DNA of 64,000 nucleotides, taken from positions 50,779 to 114,778 of the IMG/VR virus record IMGVR_UViG_3300029448_007456; one strand, written 5' to 3'. Positions 16,232-24,212 of this stretch are shown one piece after another. Under the pieces are notes generated by a model. It was not told where the DNA came from. It worked only from the letters and a program-made list of their open reading frames with translations, and made no database searches. The position numbers and the translations under genes were made by a program. Source of the stretch: a virus. Each line of letters begins with the position of its first letter. Position 1 is the first letter of the stretch.

Positions 16232-16902
16232 CCAACTATTTGAAGAATTTTTTGTGTCAATGTCTGGTGGCATTCATGACTAGGATGTAATTGGTCAGGC
16301 ATCAAGTGTTGTTGGTGTTTGGTAATTTCCATTCTTTTTTCACGTTGTGTAATTGCATCTATGACAAAGTGTTTGTCACTGTCTGTGAGTGATTCAGTGT
16401 TGAGCATTTCTAATGAAGCTGTGTCTATGCCAGATAGTTCACCCACAGGTCCTAATATGTCACTGAGCCAACTGCCAGTGCAAATTTGTATGTTGGAAAT
16501 ATGATCAAACGGATATAAATTTGCGTGCCCGCCTATCAGTAAGACATCGCATTTTTGTTGTTGTGTGATTTTTTTTAAATTGGTCAACCAACGTATAAAC
16601 AACAGTCTGTGTAGTTCATACAGTGATTCACCTTCACGCACCAAATATTTCATATTTTGTCCACGTAGACTGTCAGTGGCAAACACAACTAATATTTGAT
16701 CTTTTATTTTGTTTACAACTATTTGATGCAGAATGTCATCAGGTGATGCTCCACCTTCAGCAAAATTTTGCACTGAGTGATTTGCACGGCTAAGATAGTG
16801 TTGTGTGCCAGTGTGAGCAACATACAATGATTTGAGATTGCCTTGTTTTCTGTAACGCCATTCTCCACAACCAAAACTATCTCCAACTATGGAAATGTTC
16901 AA
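16228..16902 (-). CDS. SGNH/GDSL-family hydrolase
   Basis: 224 aa with TTG start directly after the bS21 stop (TAATTG). Block I 'SIVGDSFGCGEW' provides the nucleophile Ser; a Gly/Asn block 'LIGGHANL' and the C-terminal 'PDQLHPSHE' (Asp-x-x-His) complete an SGNH set. Family members are esterases, lipases or carbohydrate deacetylases; the phage could alter O-antigen acetylation or cleave a glycan. Part of the clpX-bS21-SGNH operon. Confidence 0.8.
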   Translation of the reverse strand: MNISIVGDSFGCGEWRYRKQGNLKSLYVAHTGTQHYLSRANHSVQNFAEGGASPDDILHQIVVNKIKDQILVVFATDSLRGQNMKYLVREGESLYELHRLLFIRWLTNLKKITQQQKCDVLLIGGHANLYPFDHISNIQICTGSWLSDILGPVGELSGIDTASLEMLNTESLTDSDKHFVIDAITQREKRMEITKHQQHLMPDQLHPSHECHQTLTQKILQIVG

Positions 16903-17151
16903 TTAGAGTAATCCGTCTCGTTCCATATCTTTTCTCTTGTTTTTAAGAGCCTGTCGCTTGAGACGTTTAGCTGTTTCTCTTTTGACTATTGATGGTTTGA
17001 CATAGTATCTACGTTCTTTTACTTCTTCTAGTATGCGAGCATTGGCTAATTTCTTTTTCATTTTGCGCCATGCTTTCATTACATCATCACCTTTGGCATC
17101 AACAGATATATTCATCTGTTTGAATTCAGATCTTGGTTTGAATGGTTTCAT
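16903..17151 (-). CDS. rpsU: Ribosomal protein bS21 homologue
   Basis: 82 aa, basic, with the bS21 core 'VMKAWRKMKKKLANARILEEVKERRYYVKPS' (compare A-L-R-R-F-K-R....G-I-L-x-E-x-R-R-R-x-x-Y-x-K-P) and a Lys/Arg-rich tail. bS21 sits next to the anti-Shine-Dalgarno end of 16S rRNA in the 30S subunit and is needed for initiation on many mRNAs. Phage copies are known in pelagiphages and can replace host bS21. Start overlaps the clpX stop. Its presence fits the unusual ribosome-site usage in this genome. Confidence 0.88.
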   Translation of the reverse strand: MKPFKPRSEFKQMNISVDAKGDDVMKAWRKMKKKLANARILEEVKERRYYVKPSIVKRETAKRLKRQALKNKRKDMERDGLL

Positions 17152-18332
17152 TATTTAAAATTATACTTGGGCAATGCACATTTGTCAACTGTGTCTTTGG
17201 TAATTTTGATTCCTAGTAATCCTTTGTTTTTCAATTGTTTGATATCATATATAGTTTGTTTGAGAGATCTATCAAAATAGTTTTTGATGCCTCTTGCTCC
17301 TATATCCGAGTTGTAACAATTATTTGCAATAAGTTTACTGGCAGTTTTGTCTATGTCAAGTAATATGTCTTCTGTTTCAAATACTCTTTGGTATTGTAAG
17401 AATGGCGATATTTTAGAATCATATATGATGCTCAACAACTCGTCAGCAGTTAGTTTTTGCAATTCGATGATGTTGCCTATTCTACCTACAAACTCTGGAA
17501 TAAGTCCATACTTGATCAAATGGTCAGTTGTTATAGTCTTTTGTGGAATAGATGAATTGCCTTGATGTATAAATCCAACACCAGCATCATGTGATCTAAT
17601 GGTGTCAATGCCAACAAATGCGCCTGAACAAATGAACAGTATGTTGGATGTATCAACTTCAATGGATTCACCTTGTGGATGTTTTCTATTACGTTTCATT
17701 TGCACTTTTAACTTGGTTCCTTCAATTATTTTCAAAAGTGCTTGTTGCACGCCTTCTCCTGACACATCTCTTGTGATTGAAACATTTTCAGACTTTCGGG
17801 CAACCTTATCAATCTCATCTAAAAACACAATGCCACGTTGTGCTCTTTCAATATCTCCATCCGCTGACTCAACTAGGCTTGCAATAACAGTTTCAACATC
17901 ATCACCAACGTAACCTGATTCAGTGAGTGTGGTTGCATCTGCGATGTAGAAAGGCACATCTAAATATTTTGCCACTGTTTTAGCAATTAATGTTTTGCCT
18001 GAACCAGTAGGGCCTATCAAACAAACATTTGATTTTTCAAGTATGTCTGGATTGGCCAACCTTTTGTAATGTAGATATACACTCACAGCAATCTGCTGTT
18101 TTGCATCTTCTTGGCCTACAACATTTACATTCAAGTATTCAGTGATTGTGTGAGGATCAATGTCTGTAACATCGTATTCTTTTTTCCCTGCATTGTCATG
18201 TAGTATATTGCCACATTTTTCAACACATTCGTCGCATATTGAAGATTGATCAGATGCAATTAGTTTGTTTACTTCTGATTTGTCTTTTCCACAAAAAGAA
18301 CATTTTTCTGTATAAGTTTTTTTACTTGGCAT
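17151..18332 (-). CDS. clpX: ClpX AAA+ unfoldase
   Basis: 393 aa. N-terminal zinc-binding domain with Cys11, Cys14, Cys33, Cys36; Walker A GPTGSGKT (107-114); pore-1 loop GYVG (140-143); Walker B VFLDEID (169-175); RKH loop at 216-218 (RNRKHP); a VGF tripeptide at 252-254 where the ClpP-docking IGF loop lies; Arg finger in FVGRIGN. All features needed to recognise SsrA-type tags and dock ClpP are kept. Pairs with clpP at 1116-1712 and the tmRNA at 24.2-24.4 kb. Slightly shorter than E. coli ClpX (424 aa). Coupled with a 79-aa gene upstream (11-nt overlap) and bS21 downstream. Confidence 0.95.
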   Translation of the reverse strand: MPSKKTYTEKCSFCGKDKSEVNKLIASDQSSICDECVEKCGNILHDNAGKKEYDVTDIDPHTITEYLNVNVVGQEDAKQQIAVSVYLHYKRLANPDILEKSNVCLIGPTGSGKTLIAKTVAKYLDVPFYIADATTLTESGYVGDDVETVIASLVESADGDIERAQRGIVFLDEIDKVARKSENVSITRDVSGEGVQQALLKIIEGTKLKVQMKRNRKHPQGESIEVDTSNILFICSGAFVGIDTIRSHDAGVGFIHQGNSSIPQKTITTDHLIKYGLIPEFVGRIGNIIELQKLTADELLSIIYDSKISPFLQYQRVFETEDILLDIDKTASKLIANNCYNSDIGARGIKNYFDRSLKQTIYDIKQLKNKGLLGIKITKDTVDKCALPKYNFK

Positions 18333-18561
18333 TCTGAATTATGTATTCAATTGACGATTGTGAACAATCAAATATTATTTTACTTTGTTTACTTACTTTT
18401 TGCAACCATTTATCTGTTGAATCTTGTTCGATAAGATAAAATGCAATTGTATTTTCACACTGTGTTAAAATTTTTTTGATGTGTGCATTTGTATAATTTT
18501 TTAAGCCGTAGGTTGCACCTTGAATTGTATCAGGTTGTGAGACAAAAATTATTTTATTCAT
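18322..18561 (-). CDS. Hypothetical protein, 79 aa
   Basis: No family recognised. Alternating beta/alpha pattern ([11 protein letters not shown], helix, [11 protein letters not shown], helix, [11 protein letters not shown], helix), like a small Rossmann-type or flavodoxin-like fold. Overlaps clpX by 11 nt and the upstream coiled-coil gene by 8 nt, so it is translated with clpX; an adaptor or regulator of ClpX is a reasonable but untested guess. Confidence 0.65.
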   Translation of the reverse strand: MNKIIFVSQPDTIQGATYGLKNYTNAHIKKILTQCENTIAFYLIEQDSTDKWLQKVSKQSKIIFDCSQSSIEYIIQNAK

Positions 18562-19003
18562 TGATCAATTTTTGAACAATTTCAGCTTCGGCATGAGTTA
18601 ATGTTTGCAAGTCTAGTTTGCCTGCTCTGACTTCTTCAACTAGTCTTTGATATCTTTGTTCTATTTTTTGCTCAGCAGTTAAGTCATCAATTGATTTTTT
18701 TGATATATTTTTTGGCCTACCCCAATAATCAATGTTTGGTGATTTAAGTTGGGCAATTTGGGATTCAAGATCTGATATCTTATTTTCGTAAAACGCTTTT
18801 TGTTCAGGTGTAAGTTCTTTCACCACTTCCACTTCAACAATTTTGGGCACCTCAACAAACTCAGTCACAGGCACTTCTACTATCTGTTCAACTGTTTTTG
18901 GACGTTGTTCCAGTCGTTCTAGTGCGTCTGCCAACTGTTCAAGTGTGTGTTGGTACTTCTTCCAAAGTGCATCAATGCCTATTTTATTCTTCTGATTCTG
19001 CAT
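18554..19003 (-). CDS. Coiled-coil protein, 149 aa (duplicate A)
   Basis: N-terminal 'DALWKKYQHTLEQLADALERL' is paralogous to 'DELYAKYQKTLQLLDDALDQL' of the next gene upstream. It is followed by a Val/Glu/Pro-rich stretch (EQIVEVPVTEFVEVPKIVEV) and a second coiled coil. Soluble. Tandem duplication is evident; role unknown, perhaps bound to the membrane coiled-coil protein at 19216-20631. Confidence 0.7.
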   Translation of the reverse strand: MQNQKNKIGIDALWKKYQHTLEQLADALERLEQRPKTVEQIVEVPVTEFVEVPKIVEVEVVKELTPEQKAFYENKISDLESQIAQLKSPNIDYWGRPKNISKKSIDDLTAEQKIEQRYQRLVEEVRAGKLDLQTLTHAEAEIVQKLINE

Positions 19004-19214
19004 TGGCAGCTACTTTTTGTTCTACCTTACGTTCTAGTTCTGCAATAGCATCTGGAGTAGCAAGATCAATATCTGCTTCTACTTCTACTATCTTTTCAAC
19101 TTCGACTTCTTTTGGTTTTTCAGCAAGTTGATCTAATGCATCATCTAACAGTTGTAATGTCTTTTGATATTTTGCATACAGTTCATCTATTTGCTTTTGT
19201 TTGTCATCAGCCAT
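18984..19214 (-). CDS. Coiled-coil protein, 76 aa (duplicate B)
   Basis: Short version of the 149-aa neighbour: same N-terminal helix and a 'KPKEVEVEKIVEVEA' acidic linker, then one helix and an acidic tail. AAGGAG lies upstream of the ATG. Overlaps duplicate A by 20 nt. Confidence 0.7.
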   Translation of the reverse strand: MADDKQKQIDELYAKYQKTLQLLDDALDQLAEKPKEVEVEKIVEVEADIDLATPDAIAELERKVEQKVAANAESEE

Positions 19215-19215
19215 T

Positions 19216-20631
19216 TTATTCTCCTTTTACTTTGTTGTAAACCTGTCGTTCTAATCTAGTGATATGATTGGGTTGATTTAGATTAAGTTTTTTGTAATCT
19301 TTTTCTGTCATTGCATCAAGATCACCTTTGCCTTCAAATGACCATCCATATCTAGCCTTAAGACTCATGTTCACTGCAATCAACAGCAACACAGCCAAAG
19401 GATCAAACACAAACATGATAGTAATGATTAACCATGTCACAGCACGTTCTAGATCAACTTCGCCATCAGCATCAAAAAACTGTGCAATATATTTGATTGG
19501 TCCAACTTCTGCTTCTAGATCTCTGATCTTTGATTCTGCCACAAACTTATCTGAGTTTAGTCCATCTATTTTATCATACGCACTGTTGATTTGTATTTCA
19601 TATTGTGCAATTTGGTCGTCTGCATTCTCTCCTGCTGTAATCGCCGCAGTATTAATCTCATTTATTCTTTGCTTGGCAAGTGCTACTTCGTCAGCAACAG
19701 AGGCTTGTAAGGTGCTTATTTCAGCATTAAAACCGTCAATTTTCGCCCTTAATTGGTTTATTTGGCTGTCTGCTGATGCTTGTATGTCTGTGATTTTGGT
19801 TTCAGTTTGGGAGTTTATTTGTGCAACATCGCCTGCAAGTTTCTTCTGTGTTTGATTGATTTTGACATCAATGGTGTTGCGTTCTGACTTTTGTGTTTCT
19901 TTGAGTTCAGCTGCCGCTTTTTCTTCATTGAAAAATGATTTGTTGGAGTTTAACACATCACTCACTGCTTGATCTAGTTTGTTTAGTTTGTCCTGTTCTG
20001 CTACAACAATGCTGTCTGCATCTTTCCTTAGTTGTGCAATTGAATCTTTAGCATCTATTCTTGCAATATCAATTTTTTTATCTGCATCAGTTTGTATGTC
20101 ATCTATCTGTTTTTGCACATTGTCTATTTTCTTTTGTATCAGAGTAACTTCGCCTGCAATCTTCTCGTCTGCATTATCTATGATCTTTTGTTCTCTATCA
20201 ATTTGATCATCCACGTTGGCTGTGGCTCCACCACCTTGCAGTCTATCAATCTTGCTTGTAAGATTAGTAATGGTGCTTTCCTGTCTTAGGATCTGTTCAT
20301 TAATCCTGTCAATCTTTGCCACAGTTTCTGCCGCTGGCGTTGACTGTTCAACATGTGCTTTACTTAAAAAGCCAAATATTCCTAAGGATGTAATGATCAT
20401 TAAAATGCCCACTGCTGTGGTCAAATAAGTTTTAAGTAGGAAAGGAATGTTGTTCCAGTTTTGATATAGCCACGATGCTGTGACCAATTTGGCCACTTCC
20501 AACACACCACCCATGATGTAAATTGGCACTTTGGCTGCCGCAAATATGGCTCCTAGTCCTATCACAGAATAGAAAATTGCAACGCCAGATATGGTCAAGG
20601 CACAAATCAATGCAAGTATTATCAAGAACAT
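19216..20631 (-). CDS. Membrane protein with long cytoplasmic or periplasmic coiled coil, 471 aa
   Basis: Three hydrophobic helices in the first ~90 residues, a ~270-residue coiled coil (repeats of 'AQINSQTETKITDIQASADS' type), then a hydrophobic pair near 405-440 (AVTWLIITIMFVFDPLAVLLLI) and a basic tail. The fold class is seen as a hypothetical in marine T4-like phages. Could reorganise the host membrane or act in superinfection exclusion; no direct evidence. Confidence 0.7.
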   Translation of the reverse strand: MFLIILALICALTISGVAIFYSVIGLGAIFAAAKVPIYIMGGVLEVAKLVTASWLYQNWNNIPFLLKTYLTTAVGILMIITSLGIFGFLSKAHVEQSTPAAETVAKIDRINEQILRQESTITNLTSKIDRLQGGGATANVDDQIDREQKIIDNADEKIAGEVTLIQKKIDNVQKQIDDIQTDADKKIDIARIDAKDSIAQLRKDADSIVVAEQDKLNKLDQAVSDVLNSNKSFFNEEKAAAELKETQKSERNTIDVKINQTQKKLAGDVAQINSQTETKITDIQASADSQINQLRAKIDGFNAEISTLQASVADEVALAKQRINEINTAAITAGENADDQIAQYEIQINSAYDKIDGLNSDKFVAESKIRDLEAEVGPIKYIAQFFDADGEVDLERAVTWLIITIMFVFDPLAVLLLIAVNMSLKARYGWSFEGKGDLDAMTEKDYKKLNLNQPNHITRLERQVYNKVKGE

Positions 20632-20641
20632 AGTTTATTAT

Positions 20642-20890
20642 TTAATCTTCATCATCTACACACAATTGCCAAAGTGTTTTATACTTGTCCCATGCTTCTT
20701 GTAATGCAGGATGTTTTTTCCTTATTTGCACTGCTTCCCAGCCACACATTTTTTCATCGTCTTGTGCTTTCAACACACTTAACGCATAGTCATCTTCTGA
20801 TATCTTTACTTTTTTATCAGAGCCAAACTTGTGTTGATAAACTGTGTGTCCTCCATCAGGAGAAGTATAGATGTATTTAGGTGAACCCAT
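20642..20890 (-). CDS. Hypothetical protein, 82 aa
   Basis: Small acidic protein with aromatic residues. 'YIYTSPDGGHTVYQHKFGSDK' forms a beta hairpin-like start and 'QIRKKHPALQEAWDKYKTLWQL' a helix. No family name recalled. 10 nt upstream of the membrane coiled-coil gene in the same direction. Confidence 0.65.
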   Translation of the reverse strand: MGSPKYIYTSPDGGHTVYQHKFGSDKKVKISEDDYALSVLKAQDDEKMCGWEAVQIRKKHPALQEAWDKYKTLWQLCVDDED

Positions 20891-20934
20891 ATAAATGTTT
20901 ATGTGATAACGTTCTGCTAAAAGATTAATATGAA

Positions 20935-21657
20935 TTAGTTTTGGCTAGTTTTGAGGATTTGTGTTGAATCATCACCACCACTAATTGCAAGTGTGCCAGT
21001 TAGTTGGTTAACAACAATAGCCTCATATATTTCACCGTATGCTGTTGGATTACCACATTCGACTGATGCCACCACTGTGTCAGTTGTTGCGGCAAGATAA
21101 CGAGTTCTTAGTTCACTATATGTGTTTGTGCTTGAAAAGTCAACATCAGTTCCGCCACCGTTAATACCGCTGGCAATTAATGCTCTGAATCTGTTTGCTT
21201 GAGTGTTTGTTCCTGCTGTATCAACATTTCCTGCAAGTGCTCTTGTAGAACCATCTGGGATACCATCAGTGGTTGTTATGTTGATATGATCAGGTGATTC
21301 AACACTGATCGTAAATTCAAGCAATGTCGCTTGTGCATCACCGTTTGCTTCTTGAATCTCAATGTCAAGTATGTCCACCAGTGTGTCAGACTGTAAGTGC
21401 TGAACCATTTTTTCAAATCTCATCAATCCACGTTCTCTACGATCAGCAAGGGCATTAGTTGTTGCTCTTGTGACGTTTGTGGCTAGAGTTGATAAGTTTG
21501 TGATATATGGTCTATCTGAAGTAGGAAAGTTACCATTTGGTGACACAGCGCCGCCTGTTACGCCGTCTGTATTAGTGTCAAATGCAGACATGTCTATGCT
21601 CACTCTAAAGTAAGCTGGTTTTCTTGTATCACCCTTAACTGAAAAATAACTTGGCAT
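20935..21657 (-). CDS. Putative virion structural protein, 240 aa
   Basis: Thr/Asn/Ala-rich, few Cys/Trp, with a central 'NALADRRERGLMRFEKMVQHLQSD' helix and many short strands, as in decoration or tail-tube-like proteins. A late box (TAAATA) is followed by a leader with GAAGGA before the ATG, an arrangement shared only with other likely structural genes (34568-34942, 35570-36109). Exact role unknown. Confidence 0.55.
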   Translation of the reverse strand: MPSYFSVKGDTRKPAYFRVSIDMSAFDTNTDGVTGGAVSPNGNFPTSDRPYITNLSTLATNVTRATTNALADRRERGLMRFEKMVQHLQSDTLVDILDIEIQEANGDAQATLLEFTISVESPDHINITTTDGIPDGSTRALAGNVDTAGTNTQANRFRALIASGINGGGTDVDFSSTNTYSELRTRYLAATTDTVVASVECGNPTAYGEIYEAIVVNQLTGTLAISGGDDSTQILKTSQN

Positions 21658-21686
21658 TGTCTGTATGTTTCCTTCGTTTTATTTAT

Positions 21687-22004
21687 TTAGTGTATTCGCC
21701 AAACTTGATCTCGTCTACAGGCTATGCCATGGTAATATTTTGTTGGATCAAAATATGCAATTTCGAAGTGTCTGCAAGGACCTTTGTATTTGTATGAAGC
21801 ATACACTGGTTTGATGGTGCCACTTTTGCCTGTGTTTTTGTCGTGCCAATGTGATGCAATGCCGTCTTTGTTGTATTCTAAAGCATGCTGAAGTGTGCGT
21901 TCTATTTGTTCAGATTGACCCGAGTGTCCTGTAAGTGAGTAATAACTTGTGTTTGCACAGCCGATAAGCCAAACACTGCTGATGATTGCAATTAGTTTTC
22001 CCAT
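21687..22004 (-). CDS. Lipoprotein with 17-kDa surface-antigen-like domain
   Basis: 105 aa with signal and lipobox (LIGC, Cys16). The mature part 'SHWHDKNTGKSGTIKPVYAS ... CRHFEIAY ... YYHGIACRRDQVWRI' has the pattern of the C-terminal domain of rickettsial 17-kDa antigen family proteins (W-x-x-P-x-T-G-x-S-G-x-V-x-P; C-R-E-F; G-x-A-C-R). Overlaps the wall-hydrolase gene by 13 nt, so it could serve as an outer-membrane lysis or spanin-like protein or a superinfection factor. Confidence 0.7.
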   Translation of the reverse strand: MGKLIAIISSVWLIGCANTSYYSLTGHSGQSEQIERTLQHALEYNKDGIASHWHDKNTGKSGTIKPVYASYKYKGPCRHFEIAYFDPTKYYHGIACRRDQVWRIH

Positions 22005-22546
22005 CTGTAAAACAAGTGATCGCCCACTTGCCCTATGAATGTAAGATCATGTCTCCATGCTGGACTGACCCATGTTGCATGATAGTGAGTGGCGCCTTCT
22101 AGTATGCCTCTGTATTTTCCATCCAGTAATTGCAATCCAACAATTTGTGCCTTATACCAATTTTCTGTAGGATATATGTCATCAGACTTGCCATCACAAT
22201 ACCAAGAGAATTGACATCTGTTTTTTACAGGATAGTAAATTCTGTCTTCATCTGCAAGATCTGTGTCTTTGCGTGTCTTCCAAGATTCATACATTGGGCC
22301 TTGTTTGATTACTTCACATATTGTGTTGGGATAACGATTGTCGTTTACTCGATTCAACACCACTAACCCTACAGCAATTTTACCTGCCATAGGTTCCACT
22401 GACGCTTCAAACAATATGTTTTGCGCCATGCAGTATGCTTCTGGATTTTTTGTTTTGTCTATGATATTGTAGTCAAAGGCACTGCCAATTTTACACCACA
22501 TCATACCTAGCCAGAATGCTACCACCACTAATAGTATTCTCATCAT
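21992..22546 (-). CDS. SleB/Hydrolase_2-type cell-wall hydrolase (putative endolysin)
   Basis: 184 aa. N-terminal membrane/signal segment (ILLVVVAFWLGMMWCKIGSA), then the Hydrolase_2 domain: 'ILFEASVEPMAGKIAVGLVV' with the catalytic Glu, 'PNTICEVIKQ', 'CQFSWYCDGK', 'GATHYHATWVSPAW'. Family members cleave peptidoglycan as lytic transglycosylases. A signal-anchor start suggests export or SAR-type activation. Placed between a nuclease and a lipoprotein gene in a possible lysis cassette. Confidence 0.87.
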   Translation of the reverse strand: MMRILLVVVAFWLGMMWCKIGSAFDYNIIDKTKNPEAYCMAQNILFEASVEPMAGKIAVGLVVLNRVNDNRYPNTICEVIKQGPMYESWKTRKDTDLADEDRIYYPVKNRCQFSWYCDGKSDDIYPTENWYKAQIVGLQLLDGKYRGILEGATHYHATWVSPAWRHDLTFIGQVGDHLFYRWEN

Positions 22547-22580
22547 ACTGCTATTGTATGATATATTTGGTATTTGTCAA

Positions 22581-23006
22581 CTACAGTGCGACGATGCCTT
22601 TATCAACAAGGATCTTGCGATTTTTTTCATGCAATGCTTGAACTTCTTCTTTGGATCCGCCAAAATATGGAACAGCAAAACCTTCTTCACACATTATTTC
22701 AGTAGCCATTCTTGAGCCTACAACAAAGTCTCCTAAAATACGTCCAAACTTGCCTTTCATGTCTTCACCATTTTTGTTGACTTGTGTTTTAAGAACGCCT
22801 GTCTTGCCAAGCAATGACTTTAGTTTTTCTTTGGCCGCTAGTCCAAACTTCTTTTCAACTTTATCACGTGTTCTTGATTCTGGTGTGTCTATGCCCATAA
22901 CTCTCACACGTTCATCTTTCAGCCACACACCAAATCCTAGATCAATATCTACATCAACTGTGTCGCCATCAACTATTTTAACAATATTACACTTGTACTC
23001 ATACAT
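22581..23006 (-). CDS. Thermonuclease-like (SNase fold) nuclease
   Basis: 141 aa from ATG 23006, which overlaps the upstream stop (TAATG). OB-fold nuclease motifs: 'KIVDGDTVDVDIDLGFG' (Asp ligands), 'VRVMGIDTPESRT' (Arg/Asp/Glu), 'GKFGRILGDF' (second Arg). All catalytic residues of staphylococcal nuclease are represented. No signal peptide with this start, so it is probably cytoplasmic, degrading host nucleic acids, unless released at lysis. Confidence 0.85.
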   Translation of the reverse strand: MYEYKCNIVKIVDGDTVDVDIDLGFGVWLKDERVRVMGIDTPESRTRDKVEKKFGLAAKEKLKSLLGKTGVLKTQVNKNGEDMKGKFGRILGDFVVGSRMATEIMCEEGFAVPYFGGSKEEVQALHEKNRKILVDKGIVAL

Positions 23007-23197
23007 TACATTGCTCCAAACGTATGCATTAGGCCAGGACCAAATGATGACACAGCAAAGCCAAGTCCTACTAGTGCTCCTATTCCAACAATCAACCATT
23101 TCATTTTGAAATCATTCACTTCCATCTTAATTGCAATTAATTCATTTCCTAAAATTCTGATGGACAATTCAAGTTTGCCGTCTTCTTTATCTGCCAT
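23006..23197 (-). CDS. Small tail-anchored membrane protein, 63 aa
   Basis: Amphipathic N-terminal helix (LSIRILGNELIAIKMEVNDF) and one membrane helix (WLIVGIGALVGLGFAVSSFG). The topology resembles small holin/antiholin accessory proteins; GAGAGG serves as ribosome site. Coupled to the nuclease by TAATG. Confidence 0.65.
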   Translation of the reverse strand: MADKEDGKLELSIRILGNELIAIKMEVNDFKMKWLIVGIGALVGLGFAVSSFGPGLMHTFGAM

Positions 23198-23285
23198 TGT
23201 GGGTTCCTCTCATGTAGTGTTTGCTGGGATCATATGACAGAGGTCTGCCCAATTTTACAAATAATAATTTAATCCGCTGAAACAT
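23187..23285 (-). CDS. Small basic protein, 32 aa
   Basis: Short frame 'MFQRIKLLFVKLGRPLSYDP' then 'SKHYMRGTHNGR'. Supported by a TAAATAC box 7 nt before the ATG and by overlap with the next gene. The '(D/E)PSKHYMRG' ending is reminiscent of tiny conserved marine phage proteins, but I cannot name a family. Confidence 0.5.
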   Translation of the reverse strand: MFQRIKLLFVKLGRPLSYDPSKHYMRGTHNGR

Positions 23286-23291
23286 ATGTGA

Positions 23292-23298
23292 GTATTTA
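23292..23298 (-). promoter_or_regulatory. Late-type promoter box
   Basis: TAAATAC on the minus strand, 7 nt (after TAAATA) from the ATG at 23285; starts the small gene - membrane protein - nuclease - hydrolase - lipoprotein unit. Confidence 0.5.
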
Positions 23299-23299
23299 A

Positions 23300-24208
23300 T
23301 TAAGAACAGTGTTTTTTGCACAGACGCAATGGAGTTGTCAGCACCTGAGCGAAATTTTGGAACTGTGATGACTGCACAATGTGTTCCAACGTATGATGAG
23401 GTATTTTCATACGAGTTGGATCAGTCATTTTGAGCAACATTGAATAGTCTGTCTCTGTTTCAACTCCCGTGGACCATGCATGGAGTCCACCCAGATAACA
23501 ACAAGGATACACAGAGCCATCAGCATACACAAATAGTTCTTTTTTGTTCACACTCATGCAAGACACACAGCCTGTAGGCACTCTAACAGTTTGATCATCT
23601 GCTGGATATAGGCTGGTTTCTACAAAATTTCTATCTGAGTGCAAGGTTATGAAGTTTGAAAATGCAAGTTGCTGTGATAGTTGTTCACAGTCGTGCCATT
23701 GATGTTGATTGTGTTGGAATTTAATAAACTGCCAGTGTGCATTGCCACCATGGCCAATGAATGTTTTTGCATTTGCCAAAACTTTGTCATAGTCAGTTCC
23801 TATCCTATACATGCTATGTGTATCAGCCAATCCATCTATGCCAAACACAACCTTGTCATGGGAGTTTAATATTTCAGCCAGGCGTTGCCAATATGCATCA
23901 TTATGTAAGCCACCATTGGTTGCTATCCACACTTTTATCTTTGGATTGTGCTGTTTGAAATGTTGGACAATGTTCAAAAAGTCTTTAGCAATGATAGGAT
24001 CACCTGTGGTCCCTTTGAATATAACACTTCTAAGTCCTGATATGATTGTAGTATCAATAGACTGTTTGATGTCTTGTAGTGACAGTTCATCTTTGTTGAG
24101 TCCTTGTAGTAATCTACCTTTAGTGTATCTTGGACACTGTGGACATTTTGCATTACACTTGTTGGCCAGTTCAAACTCAATGGATTCTAATTGTTGTATA
24201 TCAAACAT
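23300..24208 (-). CDS. Radical SAM protein with SPASM-like C terminus
   Basis: 302 aa. Cluster motif CNAKCPQC at residues 18-25 (FELANKCNAKCPQCPRYTKG), 'GTTGDPI' strand, and C-terminal Cys-rich region (GCVSCMSVNKKELFVYADGS then YPCCYLGG; LCKKHCS) for auxiliary Fe-S clusters. The pattern 'G-S-V-x-P-C-C' matches SPASM/twitch enzymes that act on peptides. Starts 4-8 nt after the tmRNA coding piece and may be read from the same transcript. Confidence 0.87.
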   Translation of the reverse strand: MFDIQQLESIEFELANKCNAKCPQCPRYTKGRLLQGLNKDELSLQDIKQSIDTTIISGLRSVIFKGTTGDPIIAKDFLNIVQHFKQHNPKIKVWIATNGGLHNDAYWQRLAEILNSHDKVVFGIDGLADTHSMYRIGTDYDKVLANAKTFIGHGGNAHWQFIKFQHNQHQWHDCEQLSQQLAFSNFITLHSDRNFVETSLYPADDQTVRVPTGCVSCMSVNKKELFVYADGSVYPCCYLGGLHAWSTGVETETDYSMLLKMTDPTRMKIPHHTLEHIVQSSQFQNFAQVLTTPLRLCKKHCS

Positions 24209-24212
24209 TACT

